Assembly (NCBI RefSeq): GCF_020216885.1
Contig: NZ_JAIWON010000011.1
Coordinates: 1 to 19,292, forward strand
Source: Zymomonas sp.
GTDB taxonomy: Bacteria; Pseudomonadota; Alphaproteobacteria; Sphingomonadales; Sphingomonadaceae
Direction: 5' to 3'
Length of the DNA stretch: 19,292 nt
Within the stretch, counting starts at the first letter, position 1; each line of letters begins with the position of its first letter. The translations under genes were made by a program, and so were the position numbers. Of the stretch, positions 7,192 through 15,594 are shown in pieces. The notes below the pieces were generated by a model that was given only the letters and a program-made list of their open reading frames with translations, was not told the DNA's origin and did no database searches.

Positions 7192-9618
7192 ATGAAAGAA
7201 ACCCTTCCCGTTTTACCGCTGCGCGACATCGTCGTATTCCCTCATATGATCGCGCCGCTTTTTGTCGGTCGTGAAAAATCGGTAGCAGCGCTTGAAAGCG
7301 TGATGGCAGCAGAGAAGACTATTTTTCTCGTTTCCCAACGCGACCCAGCTGAAGAAGACCCTAATCGTGAAGCGCTTTATGACGTTGGCGTGGTCGCGAA
7401 TGTGTTACAACTTCTTAAATTACCCGACGGCACCGTGCGGGTGTTGGTAGAAGGCCGGAAACGCGCAAAAATAAGCGACATGGATGATTCCAGTGGCCAT
7501 CTAATCGCCGAAGTAGAACCCCTTGAGAATACCTCCGTCGAAAATGACGAGGTCGAGGCTCTGATGCGCTCAGTCAAGGATCAGTTCGAACATTACGCTA
7601 AACTCAATCGCAAATTACCGGGCGATATTGCCCATGAAATCAAAGAGATTGATGCCCCGTCTCGACTGGCTGACGCGATCGCGGTTAATTTGGCTGTCAA
7701 AGTGGCCGACAAACAGCCGCTTCTTGAAGAGTTGAATCCCTTTAAAAGACTGGAAATGACGTTTGGCCTGATGGAAGGCGAGCTTGGCGTTTTACAGGTT
7801 GAACGCAAGATCAGAAGCCGCGTCAAACGCCAGATGGAAAAGAACCAGCGGGAATATTACCTCAATGAACAGCTCAAAGCTATTCAGAGAGAACTTTCCA
7901 CAGGTGAAAGCAGCGGGAATGGTGAAGAAGAAGAGGACGGCGACGAGCTCTCTGAATTCACGCAAAAGCTGAATAACCCGAAACTGCCGAAAGAGGTGAA
8001 GGCCAAGGCCACTTCCGAATTAAAAAAATTGCGGACGATGGGCGCTATGTCTGCCGAAGCAACGGTGGTGCGTTCTTATCTTGAAACCTTGTTAAATATG
8101 CCATGGGGCAAGAAAACACGGGTTAAAAAGGATATCATCGCGGCTGAAAAAATTCTTGGCGAAGAACATTTCGGCCTTGATAAGGTTAAAGAACGAATTG
8201 TCGAATATATCGCGGTTCAGGCTCGCACGAACAAGTTGAAAGGACCCATCCTTTGCCTTGTCGGGCCTCCGGGTGTGGGTAAAACCTCCTTAGCACGCTC
8301 TATTGCCAAGGCCACGGGTCGTAACTTTGTCAGACAGTCGCTCGGCGGCGTTCGTGATGAAGCTGAAATACGCGGCCATCGTCGGACTTATATTGGCTCG
8401 CTTCCCGGTAAAATCGTCACCAATATCAAAAAAGCAGAAAGCTTTAATCCGCTTTTTCTGCTTGATGAAATTGACAAATTGGGACAGGATTCCCGTGGTG
8501 ATCCGGCTTCAGCCTTGCTTGAGGTTTTAGACCCCGAACAGAACAATAAATTTCAGGATCATTATCTTGAAACCGATATTGATCTTTCGGATGTCATGTT
8601 TGTGGCAACGGCCAATTCTTTGAATTTGCCAGCTCCTCTAATCGACCGCATGGAAATCATCCGCCTCGAAGGTTATACCGAAGACGAAAAAATCGAGATC
8701 GCGACCAGCCATCTTTTACCGCGTCAAATCAAATCCCATGGTTTGAAAAAAGGCGAATTTACGGTTGAAACAGGCGCTATCCGTGATCTTATCCGCTATT
8801 ATACTCGTGAATCGGGTGTTCGTGCGCTGGAACGTGAATTAGCTAAAATCGCCCGTAAAGCCTTGCGGCGTATTCTTGAAAAGAAAGCTAAAACGATCAC
8901 GGTCACGGCTAAAAATCTGAGCGATTTTTCGGGTGTCCGGCGGTATAAATTTGGTATTTCTGAAAAAGAAGATCAGGTCGGTGTCGTCACGGGTCTGGCA
9001 TGGACAGAAGTCGGCGGCGAATTGCTGACGATCGAAAGTGTCACTGTTCCGGGTAGAGGCAATATCCGCACGACAGGTAAACTTGGCGATGTGATGAAGG
9101 AGTCCATTCAAGCGGCGTTGTCCTTCGTCAAATCACGCGCCCCCTTCTATGGCATTAAACCCAGCATCTTTACTCGGAAAGATGTCCATATCCATTTGCC
9201 GGAAGGTGCCGTTCCAAAAGATGGACCTTCAGCAGGTATCGGTATTGTGACAGCGATTACCTCGGTTTTGACAGGCGTTCCAGTGCGCCGCGATGTCGCG
9301 ATGACCGGCGAAGTCACCCTAAGAGGTCGCGTCCTGCCGATCGGTGGATTGAAAGAGAAACTTCTTGCTGCCCTAAGAGGCGGGATCAAAACGGTGTTAA
9401 TTCCGGAAGAAAATCAGAAAGACCTGATTGAATTACCAGAAAACATTAAAAAGGGTCTGAAGATTATTCCGGTATCGCATGTTGATGAGGTTCTGGCACT
9501 CGCTTTGACTGAAAAGCTTGATCCTATCGACTGGAGCGAAGCGGATGATCTGGCGGCTTTCCCGCCGACAGCTTTGAACCATCATGCGTCAGATGCTGTC
9601 AGCCCTGTGCATCACTGA
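7192..9618 (+). CDS. lon: ATP-dependent protease Lon
   Basis: Cytoplasmic AAA+ serine protease that degrades misfolded and regulatory proteins; forms hexamers. At 808 residues it is full length. The N-terminal substrate-binding domain starts LPVLPLRDIVVFPHMIAPL. A coiled segment near 200-225 ends in EKNQREYYLNEQLKAIQREL. The ATPase has Walker A GPPGVGKT at 358-365 and Walker B FLLDEIDK. The protease domain shows KDGPSAG with catalytic S680 and GGLKEK with catalytic K723, one residue off the E. coli numbering (S679, K722). ATG at 7192 has GGAG 5 bases upstream; the preceding GTG is too close to that site. It appears monocistronic, with its own promoter-like site and a strong terminator. The C-terminal tail (ADDLAAFPPTALNHHASDAV) extends beyond the conserved domain. 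Confidence 0.98.
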   Translation: MKETLPVLPLRDIVVFPHMIAPLFVGREKSVAALESVMAAEKTIFLVSQRDPAEEDPNREALYDVGVVANVLQLLKLPDGTVRVLVEGRKRAKISDMDDSSGHLIAEVEPLENTSVENDEVEALMRSVKDQFEHYAKLNRKLPGDIAHEIKEIDAPSRLADAIAVNLAVKVADKQPLLEELNPFKRLEMTFGLMEGELGVLQVERKIRSRVKRQMEKNQREYYLNEQLKAIQRELSTGESSGNGEEEEDGDELSEFTQKLNNPKLPKEVKAKATSELKKLRTMGAMSAEATVVRSYLETLLNMPWGKKTRVKKDIIAAEKILGEEHFGLDKVKERIVEYIAVQARTNKLKGPILCLVGPPGVGKTSLARSIAKATGRNFVRQSLGGVRDEAEIRGHRRTYIGSLPGKIVTNIKKAESFNPLFLLDEIDKLGQDSRGDPASALLEVLDPEQNNKFQDHYLETDIDLSDVMFVATANSLNLPAPLIDRMEIIRLEGYTEDEKIEIATSHLLPRQIKSHGLKKGEFTVETGAIRDLIRYYTRESGVRALERELAKIARKALRRILEKKAKTITVTAKNLSDFSGVRRYKFGISEKEDQVGVVTGLAWTEVGGELLTIESVTVPGRGNIRTTGKLGDVMKESIQAALSFVKSRAPFYGIKPSIFTRKDVHIHLPEGAVPKDGPSAGIGIVTAITSVLTGVPVRRDVAMTGEVTLRGRVLPIGGLKEKLLAALRGGIKTVLIPEENQKDLIELPENIKKGLKIIPVSHVDEVLALALTEKLDPIDWSEADDLAAFPPTALNHHASDAVSPVHH

Positions 9619-9636
9619 TAAAAAACACTTACCCCG

Positions 9637-9674
9637 TATCCCTGCTAGTCAAACCGGCTGGCAGGGATATTTTT
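9637..9674 (+). terminator. Rho-independent terminator of lon
   Basis: A 12-base-pair stem (TATCCCTGCTAG with CTGGCAGGGATA, one G-T wobble), a 9-base loop and a run of five T begin 18 bases after the lon stop codon. Confidence 0.92.
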
Positions 9675-9745
9675 ATAATTTATTCTGCTATTTGAAAAAA
9701 CTCTGGACAAAGCTTCGGGTTTTCCTTACTGCTTCGCAGCATAAA

Positions 9746-9820
9746 GGGCGCGTAGCTCAGTGGTAGAGCACTGTGTTCACATCGCAGTGGCCGCTGGTTC
9801 AATCCCAGCCGCGCCCACCA
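9746..9820 (+). tRNA. tRNA-Val (anticodon CAC)
   Basis: Cloverleaf read by hand: acceptor GGGCGCG with CGCGCCC (7 pairs), D-stem GCTC/GAGC, anticodon stem CTGTG/CGCAG (one G-T pair) with loop TTCACAT giving anticodon CAC at 34-36, T-stem GCTGG/CCAGC with loop TTCAATC, discriminator A and encoded CCA. It decodes GUG. It lies 127 bases downstream of lon on the same strand, past the terminator, so it needs its own promoter. Confidence 0.96.
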
Positions 9821-9908
9821 TCTCCCACTTCATCTGAAAATGGATAACCGGTTTTATATCTTCCGGTATGATTAGCGTTATTTCAGCGCCATTTTTTGTC
9901 GTCAAAAA

Positions 9909-11150
9909 TTATTTGCGACGATCAGGGAACGGCCATACAGGCCAAGCATAGGATGCAGGAATATATCCATAATCAAAGACTTCGGTCGCGAAAGTCTCAT
10001 GTCCCTGTAATTCAACGCGAACAGTCGGTGCCAAGCTCCCGCCAGCAATGACTTTGCCGCTTTTTGGATCAATGATTTCATTGATAAAAGATTCAACCAA
10101 GCCATTGTTCATAATATAATGAGCATAGGCCTCGGTCGGCTGTGAGGCAGGACCACCGAGAACAAGGCCGGAACCATTCAGTGGCTCATAGGGGCCAAAA
10201 ATACCATTTTCGGAAACAAAGCCATAAAGACCATCGGAACCGGTCAAACCATCGGCATAAGTCGAATCATGACTGATCGTAAAGAGATAGGTCAAACCAT
10301 TTTGGAAAATGACATGAGGCCGTTCCATCTGGTCATTGACACCAAAAGCTGTCAGCAAAGGCGGTAACAGTTCCCATTCGGTGCGATCCGGCGATAAACA
10401 ACGCGCGATACCAATAGAAGCCGAACATAAATTGGCATCTTTTGGAACTACCGTATTAGCCGGAACAGGACCAATTTCATCCTCGCCTATATCGTCTTCT
10501 CCACGGACAGTGGCAACATTGGCCTCGAACAAAGCATAGGTCTCACCATCCTCAGGATTGATGAAAACATGAGGATCACGGAAATTCCAGAGATTATTTT
10601 CTGCATAATTTTGATAAAACAGACCATCTGCCTGAAACAAATCCGTTGACTGGTCAAAACCCTTGAACCAGACACCTTCACTATCCGCATAAATGCGGCC
10701 TTTCGTGACAGAAGCGACGGCTTCACGGACACCATTCTTGTCGAATAAAGTCGAAGTAAAGAAGGTTTCAACCTGATTGCGAGAACCTGGTGCCATAATC
10801 GTGCCGCCTGACCATTCTGCCGTGCGGGTATTGGCTGATTCTTGCAAAAGATGGCCACCATAAATCCAGCTCTTACCGTCTTTGGAATAGAAATAGCCGA
10901 TACGGGCATGAGAATGACGGTCATTCCACGGAATATTGCGGTCAGCGACCAAAGAGAAGATAACATTCCAGCCTTTAAAACTGACAGGATTGCCATTGAT
11001 ATCCCGTAGCGGCCAAGTGTCCCACAGCCATAAGTCATCACGCATAATCGGAAAATCAGTACCAATTTCTGGCATAGAGGTCGTCAAATCAAATTTATTC
11101 ACTTTCATCGCTTGGGCTCGCGTCCAGCGACTGGCATTAAAATTAAACAT
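9909..11150 (-). CDS. invB: Extracellular sucrase / beta-fructofuranosidase, GH68
   Basis: Hydrolyses sucrose to glucose and fructose outside the cell (also called sacC). The 413-residue protein is a GH68 five-bladed propeller enzyme. Its catalytic nucleophile is D44 in LWLWDTWPLRD, the transition-state stabiliser D192 in NFRDPHVF, and the acid/base E276 in NDQMERPHV. It is a close paralogue of LevU next door. At the site where LevU has SHHS (H296, H297) this protein has SHDS (H294, D295), which might contribute to hydrolysis being favoured over polymer formation; that is inference. There is no N-terminal signal peptide, and known Z. mobilis enzymes of this pair are exported without one. The ATG at 11150 lacks a clear Shine-Dalgarno site. 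A strong hairpin precedes it in the gap from levU. Confidence 0.93.
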   Translation of the reverse strand: MFNFNASRWTRAQAMKVNKFDLTTSMPEIGTDFPIMRDDLWLWDTWPLRDINGNPVSFKGWNVIFSLVADRNIPWNDRHSHARIGYFYSKDGKSWIYGGHLLQESANTRTAEWSGGTIMAPGSRNQVETFFTSTLFDKNGVREAVASVTKGRIYADSEGVWFKGFDQSTDLFQADGLFYQNYAENNLWNFRDPHVFINPEDGETYALFEANVATVRGEDDIGEDEIGPVPANTVVPKDANLCSASIGIARCLSPDRTEWELLPPLLTAFGVNDQMERPHVIFQNGLTYLFTISHDSTYADGLTGSDGLYGFVSENGIFGPYEPLNGSGLVLGGPASQPTEAYAHYIMNNGLVESFINEIIDPKSGKVIAGGSLAPTVRVELQGHETFATEVFDYGYIPASYAWPVWPFPDRRK

Positions 11151-11194
11151 TTAAAGTAATATACACTTTCTTAAAATTATTATTAGGAATAGGA

Positions 11195-11230
11195 AGGGTG
11201 TCATCAGGGCAAGAATGCCCTGATGACCCT
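11195..11230. promoter_or_regulatory. Strong hairpin between levU and invB
   Basis: Eleven perfect pairs (TCATCAGGGCA with TGCCCTGATGA, 4-base loop), continued by four AGGG/CCCT pairs after a two-base bulge. In the levU-invB mRNA it lies 76 bases after the levU stop and 44 before invB. No U-run follows in the direction of transcription, so it is more likely an RNA-processing or stability element, or a weak attenuator, than a full terminator. Confidence 0.7.
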
Positions 11231-11306
11231 TAAGTTGAAATAAACTCAAAAGATGATAACGCTTTATTCAAGCATAATCAGAAACGTCATTTACAATGAA
11301 TAAATC

Positions 11307-12578
11307 TTATTTATTCAATAAAGACAGGGTTGCCGCAGAATTAGAAGATTCATCTTCTGCCAACCACTCGATCTGTGGCGGAATATAGCCATAACCCTTC
11401 ACTTCGGTGACGAAGCTGCGATGGCCAACTAACTCCAACTTGATGGTCGGTGCCAAGGTGCCACCATAACGATAGACATTCGGGTCAGAACTCGGAATGG
11501 TATCAATAAAGGAGGTCACCAGCCCATTCGTCATCACATAATGGGAATAAGCCTGATAAGGCTGTGAAGATGGGTTACCCAGCACCAAACCGGAAGCATT
11601 CAGCGGTTCATAAGGGCCAAAAATGCCGTTTTCAGAAACAAAGCCATAAACCCCATCAGGACCCGACAAACCATCGGCATAAGTCGAATGATGACTGATC
11701 GTGAAGAGATAGGTCAAACCATTCTGGAATACGACATGAGGCCGCTCCGTTTGGTCATTGACACCGAAGGCCGTTACCAAAGGTGGTAACAATTTCCATT
11801 CGGTACGGGCTTCATTGGTGGCCTGTGCAATACCAATGGCAGCAGCACAATAGCGAGCGCCATCAGGCGTTTCGGTTTTCGGTGGAACAGGGCCAATTTC
11901 CTCTTCGCCAACGGCGACCGTGCCGCGCTGCATGGCAACATTACCTTCAAACAAGGCATATGTTTTGCCATCTTCTGGGTTAATGAAGACATGCGGATCG
12001 CGGAAATCCCAGAAATTATTTTCTGCATAATCAGCATAATAAAGGCCATCTGCCTGAAACAGATCGGTTACTTTATCAAAACCGTCAAACCATACCGATT
12101 TATCATCAGCATAGATGTAGCCCTTGCACTGGGCAGGAACGGATTCTGACGGCGTTTCATTGACAGACGTAAAGAATACTTCGACAGAATTGGCCGTACC
12201 CGGTGCCATAATCGTGCAACCAGACCATTCCCAAGAACGCGGATTGGCGCCATCTTTCAGAAGATGACCACCAAAAATCCAGTTGCTTCCACCACGTGAA
12301 AAGAAATAACCAATTCTGGCACCATCATTGCGATTATGCCAACCATATTTCGTGCGATCAGCGACCAGAGCAAAGATCACCGACCAACCTTGGAAGCTGA
12401 CAACCTGACCGTTAATATCGCGTAAGGGCCAAGTGTCCCAAACCCAATATTTATCGGTCATGACAGGAAAGTCATAATCAATGGTAGGCATAGTCGCCGT
12501 GGGATCATCGGTATGCACTTTCATAGCATCCGCACGAGTCCACAAGCTCGGCTCTGCAATGCCTGCTTTATTCAACAT
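11307..12578 (-). CDS. levU: Levansucrase, GH68
   Basis: Secreted enzyme (also called sacB) that transfers fructose from sucrose to make levan and also hydrolyses sucrose. The 423-residue protein carries the nucleophile D48 in WVWDTWPLRD, stabiliser D194 in DFRDPHVF, acid/base E278 in NDQTERPHV and H296 in FTISHHSTY. W47, D194, E278 and H296 are positions known to matter in the Z. mobilis enzyme, and the numbering coincides exactly when the start is the ATG at 12578, which has AGGA 8 bases upstream. A longer frame reaching 12686 is rejected for that reason. There is no cleavable signal peptide, in line with the known signal-independent export. It is the upstream gene of the levU-invB pair (156 bases apart), likely co-transcribed. 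Confidence 0.97.
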   Translation of the reverse strand: MLNKAGIAEPSLWTRADAMKVHTDDPTATMPTIDYDFPVMTDKYWVWDTWPLRDINGQVVSFQGWSVIFALVADRTKYGWHNRNDGARIGYFFSRGGSNWIFGGHLLKDGANPRSWEWSGCTIMAPGTANSVEVFFTSVNETPSESVPAQCKGYIYADDKSVWFDGFDKVTDLFQADGLYYADYAENNFWDFRDPHVFINPEDGKTYALFEGNVAMQRGTVAVGEEEIGPVPPKTETPDGARYCAAAIGIAQATNEARTEWKLLPPLVTAFGVNDQTERPHVVFQNGLTYLFTISHHSTYADGLSGPDGVYGFVSENGIFGPYEPLNASGLVLGNPSSQPYQAYSHYVMTNGLVTSFIDTIPSSDPNVYRYGGTLAPTIKLELVGHRSFVTEVKGYGYIPPQIEWLAEDESSNSAATLSLLNK

Positions 12579-13055
12579 AAGAACTATCCTAATAAATGAT
12601 GAAATAAAGCCGAAAAAAGAGTAATTCTTGTTCTCGACTTTCAAAAAGGCAGAAATATTGAAATAGGCTGCCTTTTCGAAAGACACGCTTTAACGTCTCA
12701 AGCGAAGTATTATTTTTTTGGAAGACTTTACTTAAAGTTAAACTTATATTTTAAAATAAATTGAATATTTATATCAAAAACATAAAGCTATGTCTGATTT
12801 ATAAATGTTGAATTGTATCAATATGCCTCATTTTATGAGAAAAGAGACTAAAATTCTAAAAATAAATCTTTTGCACTCATATAAGTCTCCAATTTTATAA
12901 AATTTTTAAATAAAAATAGTATAAATCTTAATAAATATTATTTCACAACAAGTAAAAATGTTTATTAAAAAATATTTTTTTGTAAAATCATTTAACTTGA
13001 TAAATCATTGTATATTTTTTAATTTACAACATAAAAATAGATTTTTTATTTTTCT
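12579..13055. other. AT-rich region upstream of levU, no gene seen
   Basis: Leader and promoter region of levU followed by a very AT-rich stretch (about 12700-13055) with many A and T runs. Frames here are short and show no protein-like character. A small CGCTT/AAGCG hairpin lies near 12690. I could not settle on a -35/-10 pair for levU. Confidence 0.5.
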
Positions 13056-13274
13056 CTATTTTTTTAAAAATTTTGCCCGAGCTGGCTGCAAAATACCCAT
13101 TTTTTCAAAGGTTATTAGAAATCGTCTTGCCGTGGGTCTATCAAAGATATGACAGTCACGCGCTAATTTTTCTAAAGAAACAGGGCCATATTGTCTCCAA
13201 TATTCCAGAATTTCTTTACGGCGTTTTGTTAGCTGTCCACTTGGCCTTCCCAAGTGTTTTGAGTGATAGTTCAT
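13056..13274 (-). CDS. Small putative winged-helix DNA-binding protein
   Basis: A 72-residue basic protein. After an N-terminal GRPSGQLTKRR it reads as a short winged helix: EILEYWRQYGPVSLEKLA, then a probable recognition helix around RPTARRFLITFEKMGIL, and a lysine-rich end (ARAKFLKK). The pattern suggests DNA binding, but I do not recognise the family. The ATG at 13274 has only a weak AAGAA upstream. It is divergent from another small HTH gene 149 bases away, in an AT-rich stretch that contrasts with the flanking metabolic genes, so recent acquisition is plausible. The third base composition is still that of a coding frame, not random AT-rich DNA. Confidence 0.6.
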   Translation of the reverse strand: MNYHSKHLGRPSGQLTKRRKEILEYWRQYGPVSLEKLARDCHIFDRPTARRFLITFEKMGILQPARAKFLKK

Positions 13275-13400
13275 AATATATTTCTTGTTATCTATCCAAT
13301 AGCCTTAATATTCTGGATATTATTACAACAAGACAATATCATTTTTATAAAATTTAACATTTTGTTTATATACTAATTTATATAAAGATTACCTTCAGCC

Positions 13401-13424
13401 TCACTTATTACTGAGATAAGGTGA
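13401..13424 (+). promoter_or_regulatory. Hairpin covering the start of the small HTH gene
   Basis: TCACTTAT (13401-13408) pairs with ATAAGGTGA (13416-13424) with one bulged G. The right arm contains the AAGG part of the ribosome-binding region and ends at the first base of the ATG, so folding would hide the start site. Confidence 0.4.
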
Positions 13425-13729
13425 TGAGACAAAAAGAGATTATTGCCAAATGGCTTTACAGCATCCGAGACAAAATGGATGTAAGCTGGGCAGAATTAGC
13501 ACGTAGAGCTAATATAAAGGCCGCAACAACGCTTTCACGCGCCGTCGATATGAATCATCATTCGGTGATGTCTGTCAAAAATCTTGAAGCTATAGCGCAA
13601 GCCGCGGGTATGCCTTCTATTCTTGATTTCTTACTATACCAAAGCCAAAAATACCAAATTTCAGAAAATAAGATAGATCAAATTATCGCTTTTTTACAAG
13701 AAATCGATATAGGTAAAAAAAAAATTTAG
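13424..13729 (+). CDS. Small helix-turn-helix protein
   Basis: A 101-residue protein with an N-terminal HTH-like unit (VSWAELARRANIKAATTLSRAV, about 19-40) and a following helix pair (NLEAIAQAAGMPSILDFLLYQ) typical of small Cro/CI-type (XRE-like) regulators. The C-terminus is charged and helical, ending in GKKKI. I chose the ATG at 13424 over a GTG one codon earlier because the GAG and AAGG motifs lie just upstream. It faces the Lrp-type gene across a 45-base convergent gap and is divergent from the 72-residue protein. The target is unknown. A phage-type or toxin-antitoxin repressor is possible, but no partner gene is visible. Confidence 0.65.
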   Translation: MRQKEIIAKWLYSIRDKMDVSWAELARRANIKAATTLSRAVDMNHHSVMSVKNLEAIAQAAGMPSILDFLLYQSQKYQISENKIDQIIAFLQEIDIGKKKI

Positions 13730-13774
13730 CCAAGATGACGAATTATTTAATAAGATTTTAGAAAAAAATTCTTT

Positions 13775-14236
13775 TTAAATATAGTTTGTCGGCAAAGCAG
13801 GTGATATTTTTACCGTCTCCATAGAAATATAGGCAGACATATCATAGAAGGCGACATTTTTTAGTATCTGTTTATAAATAACATCATAATATTCGACATT
13901 CGGCAAAGCTAATTTTAAAATATAATCAAAATTTCCAGTGAGCCTATGGACTTCGACAATTTCAGGGATAGCACTCACGGCTGCATGAAATTGATCAAGA
14001 TAATTTCCCGTGTGCAATCCCGTTTTAACAAGAAGGAAAATAGTTGTCGGAAGGTTGATCTTCTTCCTATCCAAAAGAGCAATGGTACCTTTTATATAAC
14101 CTTCCTCACGCAATCGCGCGACACGACGAGAGCAAGCCGAAACAGAAAGAGCAACCCGTTCTGCAATCTCGGCCAATGGCATTTCTGCGTTAGCTTGTAA
14201 TAAAGATAATATATGCCGGTCTCGGTAGTCGATCAT
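13775..14236 (-). CDS. Lrp/AsnC-family transcriptional regulator
   Basis: A 153-residue amino-acid-responsive DNA-binding protein. The N-terminal winged HTH is [19 protein letters not shown] followed by [28 protein letters not shown] (about 20-47), a close match to Lrp. The C-terminal RAM-type effector and oligomerisation domain shows the [13 protein letters not shown] strand-helix pattern. I start at the ATG at 14236 because family members usually begin M-x-x-x-D-R-x-IL; a GTG at 14251 is an alternative with a weak AGAAG upstream. It is divergent from a racemase-family gene, and Lrp-type regulators often control the divergent neighbour, here an amino-acid enzyme, and themselves. Confidence 0.9.
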   Translation of the reverse strand: MIDYRDRHILSLLQANAEMPLAEIAERVALSVSACSRRVARLREEGYIKGTIALLDRKKINLPTTIFLLVKTGLHTGNYLDQFHAAVSAIPEIVEVHRLTGNFDYILKLALPNVEYYDVIYKQILKNVAFYDMSAYISMETVKISPALPTNYI

Positions 14237-14275
14237 CGAGAAATAATACACCGGCTCTTCTATAAGAACAATATT

Positions 14276-14315
14276 TTTGCATTTATTTTTAATAATAAGA
14301 AAATAATTTGCATTT
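14276..14315. promoter_or_regulatory. Candidate operator: direct repeat TTTGCATTT, 31 bases apart
   Basis: Two identical copies (14276-14284 and 14307-14315) in the space between the Lrp-type regulator and the racemase gene, about three helical turns apart, so they lie on the same face of DNA. Lrp-family octamers bind such phased, AT-rich sites. The assignment is inferred. Confidence 0.35.
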
Positions 14316-14407
14316 TTACTCTTAAATTCCTCAAAAAAAGCGCGTTTTTTTTACAAAAGGCATGGCATTCTTATGGCTATTAACAATCAGTTTCGTGAGA
14401 TTGGCAT

Positions 14408-15097
14408 ATGAAAAAAATCGGCCTTATTGGCGGTATGAGTTGGGAATCCACGGTCACTTATTACCAGATTATCAATGAAGCTATCCGTGATGCACGCGGT
14501 GGATTAGTCTCAGCAGATCTGCTTATGCATTCCTTGAACTTTGCAGAGGTTGTTGCGCTTCAAAAGGCTGACCGCTGGGATGATGCTGCCAAGCTTCTCG
14601 GTGCTGCTGGGGCAGGCTTAGCAAAGGCTGGAGCTGACTGTGTCCTCATTTGCACCAACACGATGCATCTCGTCGCTGATGCAGTAGCTGAAATATCAGC
14701 TGTCCCTCTCATCAATATTGTTGATGAGACAGCTAAAGCCTTAAAGAAAGATGGTCGCAAACGCCCTCTCCTCTTGGCAACGCGCTATACGATGGAACAT
14801 GGCTTCTATACTGACCGCATGAAAAATCAGGGTCTTGATGTGATTACACCAGAAGACAAAGATAGAGGCTTTGTCCATGATGTGATTTTTGACGAGCTAT
14901 GTCAGGGTGAAGTCAAAGAGTCATCACGGCAAGGTTATCTTAAAATAATTGAGAAAGCCCGCGCAAAAGGTGTTGATTCCGTAATACTCGGATGTACTGA
15001 AATCCCTCTGCTTATCAAGCAGGATATGCTTGATTTGCCTTGCTATGACTCCACACAAATTCATGCAGAAGCCGCTGTAAAATTCGCGCTGGCGTAA
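14408..15097 (+). CDS. Aspartate/glutamate racemase family protein
   Basis: Cofactor-independent amino-acid racemase fold. The 229-residue protein begins KKIGLIGGMSWESTVTYY, the classic N-terminus of the aspartate racemase group. The two catalytic cysteines are C82 in CTNTMH and C196 in LGCTEIPLL, so the active site looks intact. The ATG at 14408 has GAG 8 bases upstream. Substrate is probably aspartate, although many members with this start are broad-specificity (E. coli YgeA-like) racemases. It is divergent from an Lrp/AsnC regulator, consistent with control by an amino acid. Two hairpins follow the stop codon. Confidence 0.88.
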   Translation: MKKIGLIGGMSWESTVTYYQIINEAIRDARGGLVSADLLMHSLNFAEVVALQKADRWDDAAKLLGAAGAGLAKAGADCVLICTNTMHLVADAVAEISAVPLINIVDETAKALKKDGRKRPLLLATRYTMEHGFYTDRMKNQGLDVITPEDKDRGFVHDVIFDELCQGEVKESSRQGYLKIIEKARAKGVDSVILGCTEIPLLIKQDMLDLPCYDSTQIHAEAAVKFALA

Positions 15098-15524
15098 GTT
15101 GTCTTGAGCACGGTGCTCTTCTTGGAAGATTAGAAGAGTATACAAGATAATCTAATGTAGAGTAGCTATCCCCGATCGAAATTCTACAATTTCGGTCGGG
15201 TGGTCGTTTATACGATATGCGGTATATATTTATTCGATTGCAACAGCGGATGGCTCTTTTTAATATTCATTAATTCCGAAGATAAACCTAGATAGAATCA
15301 AATCAATAATACTAAATATTACCCCATACTTCTATATAAATACCTAAATATCACATCGATTTTATTAAAAAATTGTCATAATAAAAATATTTAAAACACA
15401 GAATAGCAGATAAAATTATAAAATAGTATTTTTAAGTAAATAATAATAGAAAAATATATCAAAAAAATAATAATAACATTGTTCTTACTTAAGATTTTTT
15501 CTTCTTCATTTTTTACTAAAAAAT
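15098..15524. other. Non-coding gap after the racemase gene
   Basis: No convincing gene. It begins with a short GAGCAC/GTGCTC hairpin (15106-15118) right after the stop codon, then the longer hairpin listed separately. From about 15240 onward it is very AT-rich with stop codons in all frames. Confidence 0.6.
15171..15200 (+). terminator. Stem-loop downstream of the racemase gene
   Basis: CCCGATCGAAAT pairs with ATTTCGGTCGGG (12 pairs, one wobble; 6-base loop). A T-run is missing, so it may be a weak terminator, or protect the racemase mRNA end. Confidence 0.45.
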
Positions 15525-15564
15525 ATAAAAAAGGCTACCTCCCGATTTTTTCGGAAGGCAGCCT
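15525..15564 (-). terminator. Terminator of the glk-edd-zwf operon
   Basis: On the minus strand AGGCTGCCTTCCGA pairs with TCGGGAGGTAGCCT (two mismatches, A-rich loop) and is followed by TTTTT, 31 bases past the glk stop codon. Confidence 0.88.
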
Positions 15565-15594
15565 CTTAAATTCAGTTCATAATATTAAAAAATA

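Noticed and set aside
9821..9908. Terminator for tRNA-Val or invB
   Set aside because: Only a five-base ACCGG/CCGGT repeat without a suitable T-run; too weak to call.
12579..12686. 36-residue N-terminal extension of levansucrase
   Set aside because: The ATG at 12578 has a ribosome-binding site and gives the known residue numbering; the extension is hydrophobic but is not the known start.
15240..15524. Small gene in the AT-rich gap before glk
   Set aside because: Stops in all frames and no protein-like stretch.
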